Below, one piece after another: positions 1 through 7,696 of a stretch of DNA of 64,000 nucleotides. The notes beneath the pieces were generated by a model, which saw only the letters and a list, made by a program, of their open reading frames with translations, made no database searches and was not told where the DNA came from. Source of the stretch: Hymenobacter artigasi (lineage in GTDB: Bacteria > Bacteroidota > Bacteroidia > Cytophagales > Hymenobacteraceae); the NCBI RefSeq assembly GCF_012275535.1, contig NZ_JAAVTK010000020.1:1-64000 (forward strand), in the 5' to 3' direction. The position numbers and the translations under genes are program-made. The first letter of the stretch is position 1; the number at the start of each line of letters is the position of its first letter.

Positions 1-80
1 CGGTGTAGAGACGCATCTTTGCGTCTTGTCGTTGAAGGAAATCGCCCAACGACAAGACGCAAAGATGCGTCTCTACACCG
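1..80. repeat. Perfect 34-bp inverted repeat hairpin
   Basis: Arms 1-34 and 47-80 are exact reverse complements around a 12-base loop. The core word is GAGACGCATCTTTGCGTCTT. It may continue left of the window. No other copy of this family was seen here. Confidence 0.9.
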
Positions 81-143
81 TTTAAAATCAGAAGAATTAA
101 CTCAAATAGCGTCTAAGGCTTGGCCACTCTAACGGGTTTGAGT

Positions 144-242
144 AGGTCGTCATGCAGAGCGCAGCGAAGCATCTTTACCGCAATAGTAAATCGAATTACT
201 AGTGGCGGCCAAGATGCTTCGCTGCGCTCTGCATGACGACCT
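144..242. repeat. Family A inverted repeat, copy 1
   Basis: Arms 144-175 and 211-242 form a perfect 32-bp stem carrying the word CAGAGCGCAGCGAAGCATC. It reaches the 3' end of the STAS-like gene, whose stop codon is at 242-244. One of nine copies of this family in the window. Confidence 0.9.
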
Positions 243-646
243 TACGCGCTGCGCAGCCAGGCCTTAGCCAGCTCCAAGTCCTGAAACAGCCGAATCTCGA
301 AGTTTTGGCCCACGCGCGTCACCAGTTCGGCGGCCGAGGCCTGCCCAAAAATGCCCGGCGATACGATGTGCGCAAAGCGCTTCAGGCCCAGGGCCAGCGC
401 TTGCGGCATCCAGTTCTCGGCAATCCATTCATTGGCCGAGCTCCAGGAACCGATGATTTCGCGGTTGTCGTTCAGCATGTGGGCGCATGGGTTTTCCCGC
501 AGGAAATCAATGGTCGCCTGGCAGCCCTGGATAACTTTTTCGGTGGGCAGCACCCCCACCCAGTTGTTGTAAATCCACTGGTTGGCTGCATCAAATTCGA
601 TGGTTAAGAATACTTTGTCGAACGCGTTGACCAGGGATTTCTTCAT
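242..646 (-). CDS. STAS/SpoIIAA-like protein of unknown role
   Basis: A 134-residue cytoplasmic protein with no signal peptide or membrane helix. It shows a conserved block layout: FLTIEFD at residues 13-19, WIYNNWVG at 24-31, LNDNREIIGSW at 58-68 and FAHIVSPGIFG at 91-101. I associate this layout with the STAS/SEC14-like (SpoIIAA-fold) single-domain proteins of Bacteroidota, where no reaction has been assigned. It stands alone, about 125 bases downstream of the mdh stop codon on the same strand, with the mdh terminator between them. The stop lies at the edge of a family A hairpin. The fold assignment is from pattern memory only. Confidence 0.6.
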   Translation of the reverse strand: MKKSLVNAFDKVFLTIEFDAANQWIYNNWVGVLPTEKVIQGCQATIDFLRENPCAHMLNDNREIIGSWSSANEWIAENWMPQALALGLKRFAHIVSPGIFGQASAAELVTRVGQNFEIRLFQDLELAKAWLRSA

Positions 647-717
647 GGGTAAACAGGGAGTAGTAGGTGATTATATCGAAAGGTAGCCATATTATTTCAG
701 CAGTTCTCTTATAAAGC

Positions 718-751
718 AAAAGGGCCAGTGCTTCGCAGCACTGGCCCTTTT
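718..751 (-). terminator. Rho-independent terminator downstream of mdh
   Basis: A perfect stem, 718-732 with 737-751, around a four-base loop. It lies 18 bases past the mdh stop and is flanked by A and T runs, so it could stop transcripts from either side. Confidence 0.8.
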
Positions 752-769
752 GTAATTAGTTGGCTGGCA

Positions 770-1714
770 CTACGCAGGCTGGGCGCTGCTCATTTTGTCG
801 AGCGCATCCATCACCTCTTTCACGTGACCGCGCGAGGTTTCGAGCATGGCTTTCTCTTCGTCGTTGAGCTGCAGCTCAATCACGCGCTCCACGCCGTTTT
901 TGCCGAGGATAACCGGGGCACCGAGGTACACGCCGTTGATGCCGTACTCGCCCTGCAGCTCGAGGCATACGGGGAACACGCGGCGCTGGTCGCGCACGAT
1001 GGCTTCCACCATCTGGGCGGCCGCCGCGCCGGGCGCGTACCAGGCCGACGTACCCATGAGCTTCACCAACTCGCCGCCGCCGTTCTTGGTGCGCTCCACA
1101 ATGGCGTCGAGCTCCGCTTTGCCGATGAGCTCGGTAACGGGAATGCCACCCACGGTGGTGTAGCGGGGCAGGGGCACCATGGTGTCGCCGTGGCCACCCA
1201 TGAGCACGGCCTGAATGTCTTTCGGGCTCACGTTCAGGGCCTCGGCCAGGAAGGCGCGGTAGCGGGCCGTGTCGAGGATGCCAGCCATGCCGAATACTTT
1301 TTCGCGGGGCAGCTTGGCGGTGAGGTGCGCCTGATAGGTCATTACGTCGAGCGGGTTGCTCACGATAATGATAATAGCGTTGGGAGAGTGGGCCACCACC
1401 TGCTCGGTCACCGATTTCACGATGCCGGCGTTGATGCCAATCAGGTCGTCGCGGGTCATGCCGGGCTTGCGGGGCAGGCCGGAGGTAATCACCACCACGT
1501 CCGAACCAGCGGTGCGGGCGTAGTCGCTGGTTACGCCCACGGTGCGCGAGTCGTATCCGATAATCGGAGCTTTCTGCCAGATATCCAGGGCTTTGCCTTC
1601 GGCAACACCTTCCTTAATATCAACCAGGACAATTTCGTTAGCAATTTCACGGGTGGCGAGCACATCAGCGCAAGTTGCGCCGACATTGCCGGCTCCGACT
1701 ACGGTAACTTTCAT
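770..1714 (-). CDS. mdh: Malate dehydrogenase
   Basis: Oxidises malate to oxaloacetate with NAD in the citric acid cycle; cytoplasmic. The 314-residue product has the usual length. The Rossmann motif GAGNVG is at residues 7-12, with Asp32 ending strand 2 (NAD ribose binding). Arg82 and Arg88 in the PRKPGMTR loop mark malate rather than lactate specificity. Asn120, Asp148, Arg151 and the catalytic His175 in GGHGD are present. The start was set at the ATG at 1714 because the protein begins MKVTVVGAG; an in-frame start at 1834 would add 40 residues unlike the family. The gene is transcribed alone or after tilS, with a 125-base gap holding a hairpin. Confidence 0.95.
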   Translation of the reverse strand: MKVTVVGAGNVGATCADVLATREIANEIVLVDIKEGVAEGKALDIWQKAPIIGYDSRTVGVTSDYARTAGSDVVVITSGLPRKPGMTRDDLIGINAGIVKSVTEQVVAHSPNAIIIIVSNPLDVMTYQAHLTAKLPREKVFGMAGILDTARYRAFLAEALNVSPKDIQAVLMGGHGDTMVPLPRYTTVGGIPVTELIGKAELDAIVERTKNGGGELVKLMGTSAWYAPGAAAAQMVEAIVRDQRRVFPVCLELQGEYGINGVYLGAPVILGKNGVERVIELQLNDEEKAMLETSRGHVKEVMDALDKMSSAQPA

Positions 1715-1771
1715 AGGAAAAGAATTGGGGGGTTGGAGTTTCGCGGGTAAAAGTACGGACGGGCCGCCCAA

Positions 1772-1804
1772 GCTTGGGTGAAAAAAGCAAGTTTTTACCC
1801 AAGC
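1772..1804. other. Hairpin between tilS and mdh
   Basis: GCTTGGGT at 1772-1779 pairs with ACCCAAGC at 1797-1804, with A and T runs also pairing inside. There is no clear U tract on either strand, so it may be a weak terminator of tilS or a leader structure of mdh. Confidence 0.5.
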
Positions 1805-1839
1805 CGGAGTTCGGGAGTTAAATCGATTGCCCAAAAAAC

Positions 1840-3171
1840 CTACATCCGCTGCACCGTCAGCACACGCTCGGAGGTTTCTTCCACCTTAAAACGGTCGTCG
1901 ACGCGCCAGCCCACCACCCAGCAGATTTTGCCATCGGCCGAGGTGAGCACGCGCACGTCGTCCTTCAAATTCAGCGGCACTTTCTGGTCGATGAGGAAGT
2001 CGCTGAGCAGCTTTTTGCCCTTCATGCCCAGCGGCATAAACCAGTCGCCTTCCTGCCACTTGCGCAGCGTAAGCGGAAACTTAATTTTGTCGGCATCGAG
2101 CGCGGCCGTGCTTTTCGAGCGTGGGATGATGAAGTGCCGGGAGTCGTCGTGCAGCTCGGCTTTCAGGCGCATGCCATCGGCCAGCAGGTCGGTCTGACCC
2201 GCCGTCAGTTGGAAGGTGCCATACTGCGACAGCCGGCGCGGCGTGATAACCAGATGCTCCCGGTCCTTCACCAGCCGGTGCGTAGGCGAGTCGAACTTCC
2301 GGCCACTCTCGCCGGGGAAAGCGGCCACAATGTCCTTCACCACCAGCCACGAAAAACCGAACGGTCGTAGGATTTCGTGCAGCACCAGGGCCGTGGCGGC
2401 CGTTTTTTGCAGGGTGCTGATATTTAAATACGTTACCTCGGCCTCGTCGTGGCGGGCCTGGGCGGCGGTTTCCTCCACGTAGCGGCGCACGATTTCCTCG
2501 GCGCCGCCCACGCGCTCGGCGGTGCCGTGCATGGTCTGGTCGAGGTTGGGGTTGATTTCGCGCAGCACGGGCAGCACCTCAATGCGCAGCAGGTTGCGCT
2601 GGTACACGGGGCTGGCGTTGCTGTCGTCTTCGCGCCAGCGCAAGCCGCGTTCCGCCAGGTAATCGTGCAGGGCATCGCGGCCCAGGCCCAGCAGCGGCCG
2701 GATGATGTGCCCGTTTTTCACCTGAATGCCGTGCAGGCCGGCCAGTCCGGTGCCGTGCGTAAGGTTAAGAATCATGGTTTCAGCCTCGTCGCGCTGGTGG
2801 TGGGCCGTGGCGATGTAGGCGAGGCCCTGCGCCTGCCGTACCTGCTCAAACCAGCGGTAGCGCAGGAAGCGGGCCGCCATCTGGGTCGAAATGCCTTCCT
2901 GCTCGGCGTAGGCTTTTGTCTGGAAAAACTCGGCGAAGTAGGGGAGGCCATACTGCTTGGCCAGCTTGCGCACAAACTGCTCATCGGCGTCGGCATCTTC
3001 GCCGCGCAGGCCGAAGTGGCAGTGCGCCACTGCCACCTGCGCGCCCAGCTTGTGCAGCACATCGAGCATCACCACCGAATCGAGCCCGCCACTTACCGCG
3101 ACTAGAATGGGGTCGTTTTCGATGGAAAATAGATTGTTTTCTTCAATGAAGCGGCGAACGGAATCAAGCAT
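1840..3171 (-). CDS. tilS: tRNA(Ile)-lysidine synthase
   Basis: Modifies C34 of the CAU anticodon of tRNA-Ile with lysine and ATP, so that AUA is read as isoleucine. The 443-residue product has the PP-loop SGGLDS at residues 27-32, HHQRDEAET near 124-132, and LTHGTGLAGLHG near 137-148. An EDDSN...YQRN block follows, and a C-terminal TilS domain lies roughly at 365-440. The ATG at 3171 was chosen because it starts MLDSVRRFIEE, the usual N-terminus; the in-frame ATG at 3198 adds nine residues. It is divergent from the OstA-like gene, with only 88 bases between the start codons. A near-consensus minus-strand promoter (CATCTTTG) lies at 3213-3220. Confidence 0.93.
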   Translation of the reverse strand: MLDSVRRFIEENNLFSIENDPILVAVSGGLDSVVMLDVLHKLGAQVAVAHCHFGLRGEDADADEQFVRKLAKQYGLPYFAEFFQTKAYAEQEGISTQMAARFLRYRWFEQVRQAQGLAYIATAHHQRDEAETMILNLTHGTGLAGLHGIQVKNGHIIRPLLGLGRDALHDYLAERGLRWREDDSNASPVYQRNLLRIEVLPVLREINPNLDQTMHGTAERVGGAEEIVRRYVEETAAQARHDEAEVTYLNISTLQKTAATALVLHEILRPFGFSWLVVKDIVAAFPGESGRKFDSPTHRLVKDREHLVITPRRLSQYGTFQLTAGQTDLLADGMRLKAELHDDSRHFIIPRSKSTAALDADKIKFPLTLRKWQEGDWFMPLGMKGKKLLSDFLIDQKVPLNLKDDVRVLTSADGKICWVVGWRVDDRFKVEETSERVLTVQRM

Positions 3172-3243
3172 GGTGCAACGGGCAGCCCAGAGGGCCAATA
3201 AGTACTACAGTGCAAAGATGGCCGTTAGCGCGGCCTCCGTCCG

Positions 3244-3251
3244 TACCTTTG
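3244..3251 (+). promoter_or_regulatory. Bacteroidota -7 element of the OstA-like gene
   Basis: TACCTTTG matches TAnnTTTG exactly. It ends only 8 bases before the ATG at 3260, so the expected transcript has a leader of a few bases at most. No convincing -33 element is visible. Confidence 0.6.
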
Positions 3252-3259
3252 CGCCCTCA

Positions 3260-5002
3260 ATGGCCGTATTCCGCGTTTTATTACTTCTGTGGCTGCTGCT
3301 GCCACTGCTGGGGCAGGCGCAACGCGCCACGCCGCCGGCTGCTAAAGGCTCGCCCATCAAATTGCTGACGGCCGGCGAACTGGTGGGCGGCGACTTTGAA
3401 GGGGTGAAAATCCGCAAGCTGATTACCAACGTCAGCTTTCAGCAGGACGACGTGTTCCTGTACTGCGACTCGGCCTACCAGTACCTGGAGCGCAACCAAG
3501 TGGAGGCCTTCAGCAACGTGCGCGTGGTGCAGAGCGACACCATGACCATCACCGGCGACCACGGCTTTTATGACGGGGCCCAGCGCACCGCCCGCATGAC
3601 CGGCAATGTGGTGATGCGCGACCCGCGCATGACTCTGACCACGCCCAGCCTCGACTATGACCTGAACCGCAAAACGGCCTCCTACACCGAAACCGGCCAC
3701 CTCACCGACCCGCAGAACACCCTAGACAGCCAGCAGGGCTTCTACGATACCAACACCAAAGTATTCGTTTTCAAGCAGAACGTGCACCTCGTAACGCCCG
3801 ATTCGGAGCTGAACAACGACACGCTGCGCTACAACACCGTTAGCAAGATTGCCTACTTCAACGGCCCCACCCGCATCAAGGGCAAGCAGGGAAATCTGTA
3901 CGCCGAAGGTGGTAACTACAACACCAAAACCCGCGTTTCGGACTTCAAGCGCAACGCCAAAATTGACACGCCCAACTACCTGCTGGGCGGCGACCAGCTG
4001 GTGTACGATGAGGTGAAGCAGTACGGCGTGGCGAGGGGCCACGTCTCGCTCACGTCCAAGAAGGACAACCTGGTGCTGCGCGGCGATGCCGGCAAGTACT
4101 GGCGTGCCCTGGGCCGCACCAAGCTCTACGGCGGCCGGCCGGTGGTGCGCAACATCGGCAGCCAGAAAGACACGCTTTACATGGCCGCCGACACGCTCAT
4201 CAGCGTTGAGGCCCGGCCCGGCCAGACCACTACGCGCACCATTCTATACGCCTACCCGAAGGTGCAGATTTTCCGGGGCAACCTCCAGGGTATCTGCGAC
4301 TCGCTGACCTACGACCGCCAGGACAGCATCATCTACCTCAACCGTGACCCCGTGCTGTGGCAGGCCAAAAACCAGCTCACGGCCGACTCCATCCAGATTC
4401 GCTCGAAGCGGGGCAAGGTGGACGAGATGCGACTCTATTCCAACGCGTTTGCCGTGAATCAGGACACGCTCCTGAATTTCAACCAGACCAAGGGCCGCAA
4501 CATGATGGCCTATTTCCGCGACAATAAAATGCGCCGCGTGGATGTGCTCGGCAACGCCGAAAGCATCTTTTACGCCCTCGACGGCGACACCGTGACCACC
4601 GGTATGAACCGCGTGCTCTCGGCCAACATGCGCCTGCTGTTTCTGGATAGCAAGCTGAATAAAATCTCCGTCCTCTCCAATCCGGAGGCTAAGTTTATCC
4701 CGCCCCACGAGCTCAAGCCCGACGACGAGCGCCTGAAAGGCTACCAGTGGCGCGCCAAGGAACGGCCCACTCGCCGCCAGGTGTTGGGCAAACAGTTCGA
4801 CGACCGCCCCAAAAAGAAAGTCGTGAAGAAGAAAGTGGTGAAGAAAAAAACCACTTCCGCTACCAAACGCACCACCAAACCCAAGGCCAAAACCACCAGC
4901 ACCAAGCCCGCCGCCCCGGCCAAATCTGCGAAGCCGGCCACTAAACCCGTCATTTCCGCCCCGGCCAAACCAGCGGCCGCAGCTGCTCCCGCGCGGCGCT
5001 AG
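3260..5002 (+). CDS. OstA/LptA-like periplasmic protein with lysine-rich tail
   Basis: A 580-residue exported protein with a signal peptide at residues 1-21 (hydrophobic core, cut after GQAQ). The middle, about 40-490, consists of repeating beta-strand units of the OstA/LptA type (for example FYDTNTKVFVFKQNVHLV and GGDQLVYDEVKQYGVARG), as in the large Bacteroidota OstA-like proteins. Such proteins are thought to bridge lipopolysaccharide between membranes; the role here is inferred. The last 65 residues are very basic and low in complexity, with KKKVVKKKVVKKK followed by K/T/P/A repeats, which is not part of the LptA fold. It precedes bamD in an envelope-biogenesis neighbourhood. The start is fixed by the signal peptide. 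Confidence 0.82.
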   Translation: MAVFRVLLLLWLLLPLLGQAQRATPPAAKGSPIKLLTAGELVGGDFEGVKIRKLITNVSFQQDDVFLYCDSAYQYLERNQVEAFSNVRVVQSDTMTITGDHGFYDGAQRTARMTGNVVMRDPRMTLTTPSLDYDLNRKTASYTETGHLTDPQNTLDSQQGFYDTNTKVFVFKQNVHLVTPDSELNNDTLRYNTVSKIAYFNGPTRIKGKQGNLYAEGGNYNTKTRVSDFKRNAKIDTPNYLLGGDQLVYDEVKQYGVARGHVSLTSKKDNLVLRGDAGKYWRALGRTKLYGGRPVVRNIGSQKDTLYMAADTLISVEARPGQTTTRTILYAYPKVQIFRGNLQGICDSLTYDRQDSIIYLNRDPVLWQAKNQLTADSIQIRSKRGKVDEMRLYSNAFAVNQDTLLNFNQTKGRNMMAYFRDNKMRRVDVLGNAESIFYALDGDTVTTGMNRVLSANMRLLFLDSKLNKISVLSNPEAKFIPPHELKPDDERLKGYQWRAKERPTRRQVLGKQFDDRPKKKVVKKKVVKKKTTSATKRTTKPKAKTTSTKPAAPAKSAKPATKPVISAPAKPAAAAAPARR

Positions 5003-5090
5003 CTGCAACCTTTGGATGGCTACCGGGCATCTGGCTTTCAGCCGGGCCTGCTCGGCCGCCGGCCGGTTTGCCTCCGCCGGCTCAAATCGT

Positions 5091-5098
5091 TACCTTTG
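5091..5098 (+). promoter_or_regulatory. Bacteroidota -7 element of bamD
   Basis: An exact TAnnTTTG (TACCTTTG) ends 8 bases before the bamD ATG at 5107, the same spacing and nearly the same following bases as at the OstA-like gene. A leaderless or near-leaderless mRNA is expected. Confidence 0.65.
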
Positions 5099-5106
5099 CA
5101 CCCCTT

Positions 5107-5937
5107 ATGCCGATTTCCCGCCTCACGGTTCTGTTTCTGCTCGTTAGTACGCTCATCCTGGGCTCCTGCGCCAGTGGCTACCAACGCCTGCTGAAAAGCA
5201 CCGACGTCAATAAAAAATACGAAGCCGCCGTTAACTACTACGAAAAGGGCGACTTTTTCCGGTCCGGGACGCTGCTCGAAGACCTCATTCCGCTGCTGAA
5301 AGGCCGCCCTGAGGCTGAAAAAGCCCAGTTCTACTTCGCCAACACCAATTACAAGCAGCGCAACTACGTGCTGAGCGCGTTCTATTTCAAGTCGTTCACC
5401 GACACGTATCCGAACTCGGAATATTCCGAAGAGGCCTCGTACCTGCACGCCAAGTCGCTATTTCTCGACTCGCCGGGCTATGAGCTCGACCAAACTAATA
5501 CGGTGTCGGCTCTCGAATCCATCCAGGATTTCCTGAACCGCTACCCCGAAAGCAAGTTCAAGGCCGAGACCGAGAACATGTCGCAGGAGCTCCAGCGCAA
5601 GCTGGAAAACAAGGCGTACGAAAGCGCCCGGCTCTATTACCAGCTGCGTTACAACCAGGCGGCCGTGGTGGCACTCACCAATTTCCAGTTGGGCTATCCG
5701 GCTTCGGCCTACGCCGAGCAGGCCGCCTTTCTGCGCCTGAGCGCTCAGTACGCCTGGGCCAAGGAAAGCATCGAATCGAAGCAGCGGGAACGTTTTTTGG
5801 ATGCCGTGAGCTTCTACCAGCAATTTCTCGATGCCTACCCCAAGAGCAAGAGCCTGAAATCTGCGCAGGATATGTACGATTTCAGCCAGGCTGAGATTGT
5901 TCGCCTGAAGGCCGTGCCCACGGCCGCCGCCAATTAA
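5107..5937 (+). CDS. bamD: Outer membrane assembly lipoprotein BamD
   Basis: Component of the BAM complex that inserts beta-barrel proteins into the outer membrane. The 276-residue product has a lipoprotein signal with the lipobox LGSC (Cys21). It is then all-helical with TPR-like repeats: YEAAVNYYEKGDFFRSGTLL near 38-57, FYFANTNYKQRNYVLSAFYF, and SFYQQFLDAYPKSKSLKSA near the end. Length and repeats fit BamD/YfiO. The ATG at 5107 was chosen because it starts the lipoprotein signal; an upstream in-frame ATG at 5068 would precede the promoter. It is followed after 19 bases by rpoZ, a common arrangement in this phylum. Confidence 0.9.
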   Translation: MPISRLTVLFLLVSTLILGSCASGYQRLLKSTDVNKKYEAAVNYYEKGDFFRSGTLLEDLIPLLKGRPEAEKAQFYFANTNYKQRNYVLSAFYFKSFTDTYPNSEYSEEASYLHAKSLFLDSPGYELDQTNTVSALESIQDFLNRYPESKFKAETENMSQELQRKLENKAYESARLYYQLRYNQAAVVALTNFQLGYPASAYAEQAAFLRLSAQYAWAKESIESKQRERFLDAVSFYQQFLDAYPKSKSLKSAQDMYDFSQAEIVRLKAVPTAAAN

Positions 5938-5956
5938 TTTGTCACTAAATCAGCCC

Positions 5957-6304
5957 ATGAAACCCAATCCCAACACCCCGTCGAGCTCCATCATCACGCG
6001 CAACGTGGCCGACATTACCGGCGACAACGGCAACGTGTACGAGGCCATTGCCGTGATTTCGAAGCGTGCTAACCAGCTGTCGATTAAACTGAAGGAAGAG
6101 CTGAACGACCGCCTTGCCGAGTTCGCTTCCACGGTGGATAACCTGGAAGAAGTGTTCGAAAACCGCGAGCAAATCGAAGTTTCCAAGCAGTACGAGCGCA
6201 TGCCCAAGCCTACCAGCCTGGCCATCGAGGAGTTCCTGCAAGGCAAAATCTACTACTCCACGCCCGAGCCGGAAGAAGTGCCGGTGCCCCGCGAGCTGTT
6301 TTAG
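5957..6304 (+). CDS. rpoZ: RNA polymerase omega subunit family protein
   Basis: A 115-residue protein with the omega signature NVYEAIAVISKRANQLS at residues 26-42, followed by a helical region rich in K and E and a short C-terminal tail. Omega helps fold and stabilise the beta' subunit. The ATG at 5957 was preferred over an in-frame TTG at 5939, because Bacteroidota homologues start MKPN..PSSIITR. The gene sits between bamD and coaBC, its usual place in this phylum, and is probably co-transcribed with bamD. Confidence 0.88.
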   Translation: MKPNPNTPSSSIITRNVADITGDNGNVYEAIAVISKRANQLSIKLKEELNDRLAEFASTVDNLEEVFENREQIEVSKQYERMPKPTSLAIEEFLQGKIYYSTPEPEEVPVPRELF

Positions 6305-6400
6305 CGTTTAGTGCATGGTTGTTAGTGCTTGGTGCCTGGTTTTAGCGAAGTTTGCATTATGACTGCACTAGGCACCAGAAACCAGGCACCAGGCACCAAT
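6305..6400. repeat. Imperfect inverted repeat around the coaC start
   Basis: Left words GTGCTTGGTGCCTGGTTTT (about 6323-6341) and right words AACCAGGCACCAGGCACCAA (about 6380-6399) are reverse complements apart from small differences. The coaC start codon and its first 13 codons lie inside the right half. Confidence 0.7.
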
Positions 6401-6952
6401 TTAGCCGGCCGGCGCATCCTGCTGGGTGTCAGCGGCAGCATTGCCGCTTACAAAGCCGCACCGCTCACCCGCCTGCTCATTAAAGCCGGGGCCGAAGTGC
6501 AGGTCATCCTCACCGAAGCCGCCACGGCCTTCGTGACGCCCCTCACGCTGGGAACCCTCTCCAAAAAGCCCGTCCTGACGGGCTTTTTGCGTGATGCGGC
6601 GGCAGGCCAGTGGCACAACCACGTTGAGCTGGGCCTGTGGGCCGATGCGCTGCTGATTGCGCCCGCCAGCGCCAATACCATTGGCCAGCTGGCCAATGGG
6701 CTGTGCCCTAACCTGCTGTGTGCGGTGTATTTATCGGCCCGCTGCCCGGTTTTTCTGGCCCCGGCCATGGACCTGGATATGTTTGCCCATCCGGCCGTGA
6801 CGCAAAACCTGGCCCGGCTGCGCTCCTTTGGCAACCACGTTTTCGATTCGCCCAGCGGCGAATTGGCTTCGGGCCTCAGCGGCCAGGGCCGCATGCTGGA
6901 GCCGGAGGACATTGTGGCGAAACTTATAGAAGGGTTGAATTTTGAGGGTTGA
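6359..6952 (+). CDS. coaC: Phosphopantothenoylcysteine decarboxylase (CoaC half of split CoaBC)
   Basis: Decarboxylates phosphopantothenoylcysteine to phosphopantetheine in coenzyme A synthesis, with FMN. The 197-residue product has GVSGSIAAYK near residues 22-31, the catalytic-His region HVELGLWAD, PASANTIGQLANG and APAMDLDMF. In most bacteria this domain is fused to CoaB in one chain of about 400 residues. Here the reading frame ends right after the decarboxylase domain, at a TGA inside an inverted repeat (6930-7040). The CoaB half resumes beyond it in the same frame. The first 13 residues after the start ATG are encoded by another repeat and look non-native; conserved sequence begins at LAGRRILLG. 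Confidence 0.88.
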   Translation: MTALGTRNQAPGTNLAGRRILLGVSGSIAAYKAAPLTRLLIKAGAEVQVILTEAATAFVTPLTLGTLSKKPVLTGFLRDAAAGQWHNHVELGLWADALLIAPASANTIGQLANGLCPNLLCAVYLSARCPVFLAPAMDLDMFAHPAVTQNLARLRSFGNHVFDSPSGELASGLSGQGRMLEPEDIVAKLIEGLNFEG

Positions 6953-7040
6953 ATGTTGAGTCGAAAAGAACATTTTTGTGCTTCTTTTTGACTGAGCAAT
7001 TCCGTTCAACTCAGCATTCAACCCTTAAAATTCAACCCTT
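6930..7040. repeat. Inverted repeat separating the two halves of coaBC
   Basis: Arms 6930-6961 and 7009-7040 match at 30 of 32 positions, and the loop contains a second small stem (AAAAGAA with TTCTTTT). It introduces two in-frame TGA codons, at 6950 and 6989, between the decarboxylase and ligase domains. Confidence 0.9.
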
Positions 7041-7045
7041 CCCAA

Positions 7046-7696
7046 GTGCACGTCCTCCTCACCGCCGGCCCTACCTACGAGCCCCTGGACCCCGTCCGTT
7101 TCCTCGGCAACCGCTCCACAGGCAAAATGGGCTACGCGCTGGCCGAAGCTTTCGCGGCTCAGGGGGCTACGGTTACGTTGGTGAGCGGCCCCAGCCAGCT
7201 GCCAGACCCGGCCAGCCCCCGCATCCACACGGTGCGGGTGGAAACGGCGGCGGAGATGTTTGCAGCGGCGGCCGAAGTGGCGGCTGAAGCCGACGTTTGG
7301 GTGTTTGCGGCGGCCGTGGCCGACTACCGGCCGGCCCAGGTGGCCGTTGATAAAATCAAGAAATCGGGCGAAACGCTGACGCTGGAGCTGGTGAAAAACG
7401 TGGACATTGCCGCCACCCTCGGCCAGCGCAAGCGGGCTGAACAATTTGCCGTCGGTTTTGCGTTGGAGACTACGAACGAGCTGGCCCACGCCCAGGACAA
7501 GCTGCACCGAAAAAACTTCGACCTCATCGTGCTCAATTCCCTGCGCGATGCGGGCGCGGGTTTCGGCCACGACACCAACAAGGTGACGGTGCTGGATGCG
7601 GCCGGCCAAATCGTTAATTTTGAGTTACAGTCCAAGGCCGATGTGGCCCGCGGACTGGTTAGCCTGATTCTGGCCCGTCTGACCCCTTCCTCATGA
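7046..7696 (+). CDS. coaB: Phosphopantothenate-cysteine ligase (CoaB half of split CoaBC)
   Basis: Joins cysteine to phosphopantothenate with a nucleotide triphosphate in coenzyme A synthesis. The 216-residue product starts directly at the conserved HVLLTAGPTYEPLDPVRFLG. It has GNRSTGKMGYALAEA (about residues 21-35), FAAAVADYRP and KIKKSGETL (substrate-binding lysines). The only sensible start is GTG at 7046, six bases after the repeat arm. Its stop overlaps the ATG of porD (ATGA). The CoaC half lies upstream in the same frame, so this looks like a natural split of an ancestral coaBC at the inter-domain linker. Confidence 0.88.
   Translation: MHVLLTAGPTYEPLDPVRFLGNRSTGKMGYALAEAFAAQGATVTLVSGPSQLPDPASPRIHTVRVETAAEMFAAAAEVAAEADVWVFAAAVADYRPAQVAVDKIKKSGETLTLELVKNVDIAATLGQRKRAEQFAVGFALETTNELAHAQDKLHRKNFDLIVLNSLRDAGAGFGHDTNKVTVLDAAGQIVNFELQSKADVARGLVSLILARLTPSS

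Noticed and set aside
1714..1834. 40-residue N-terminal extension of malate dehydrogenase
   Set aside because: It is unlike any MDH; the Rossmann strand begins at the ATG at 1714.
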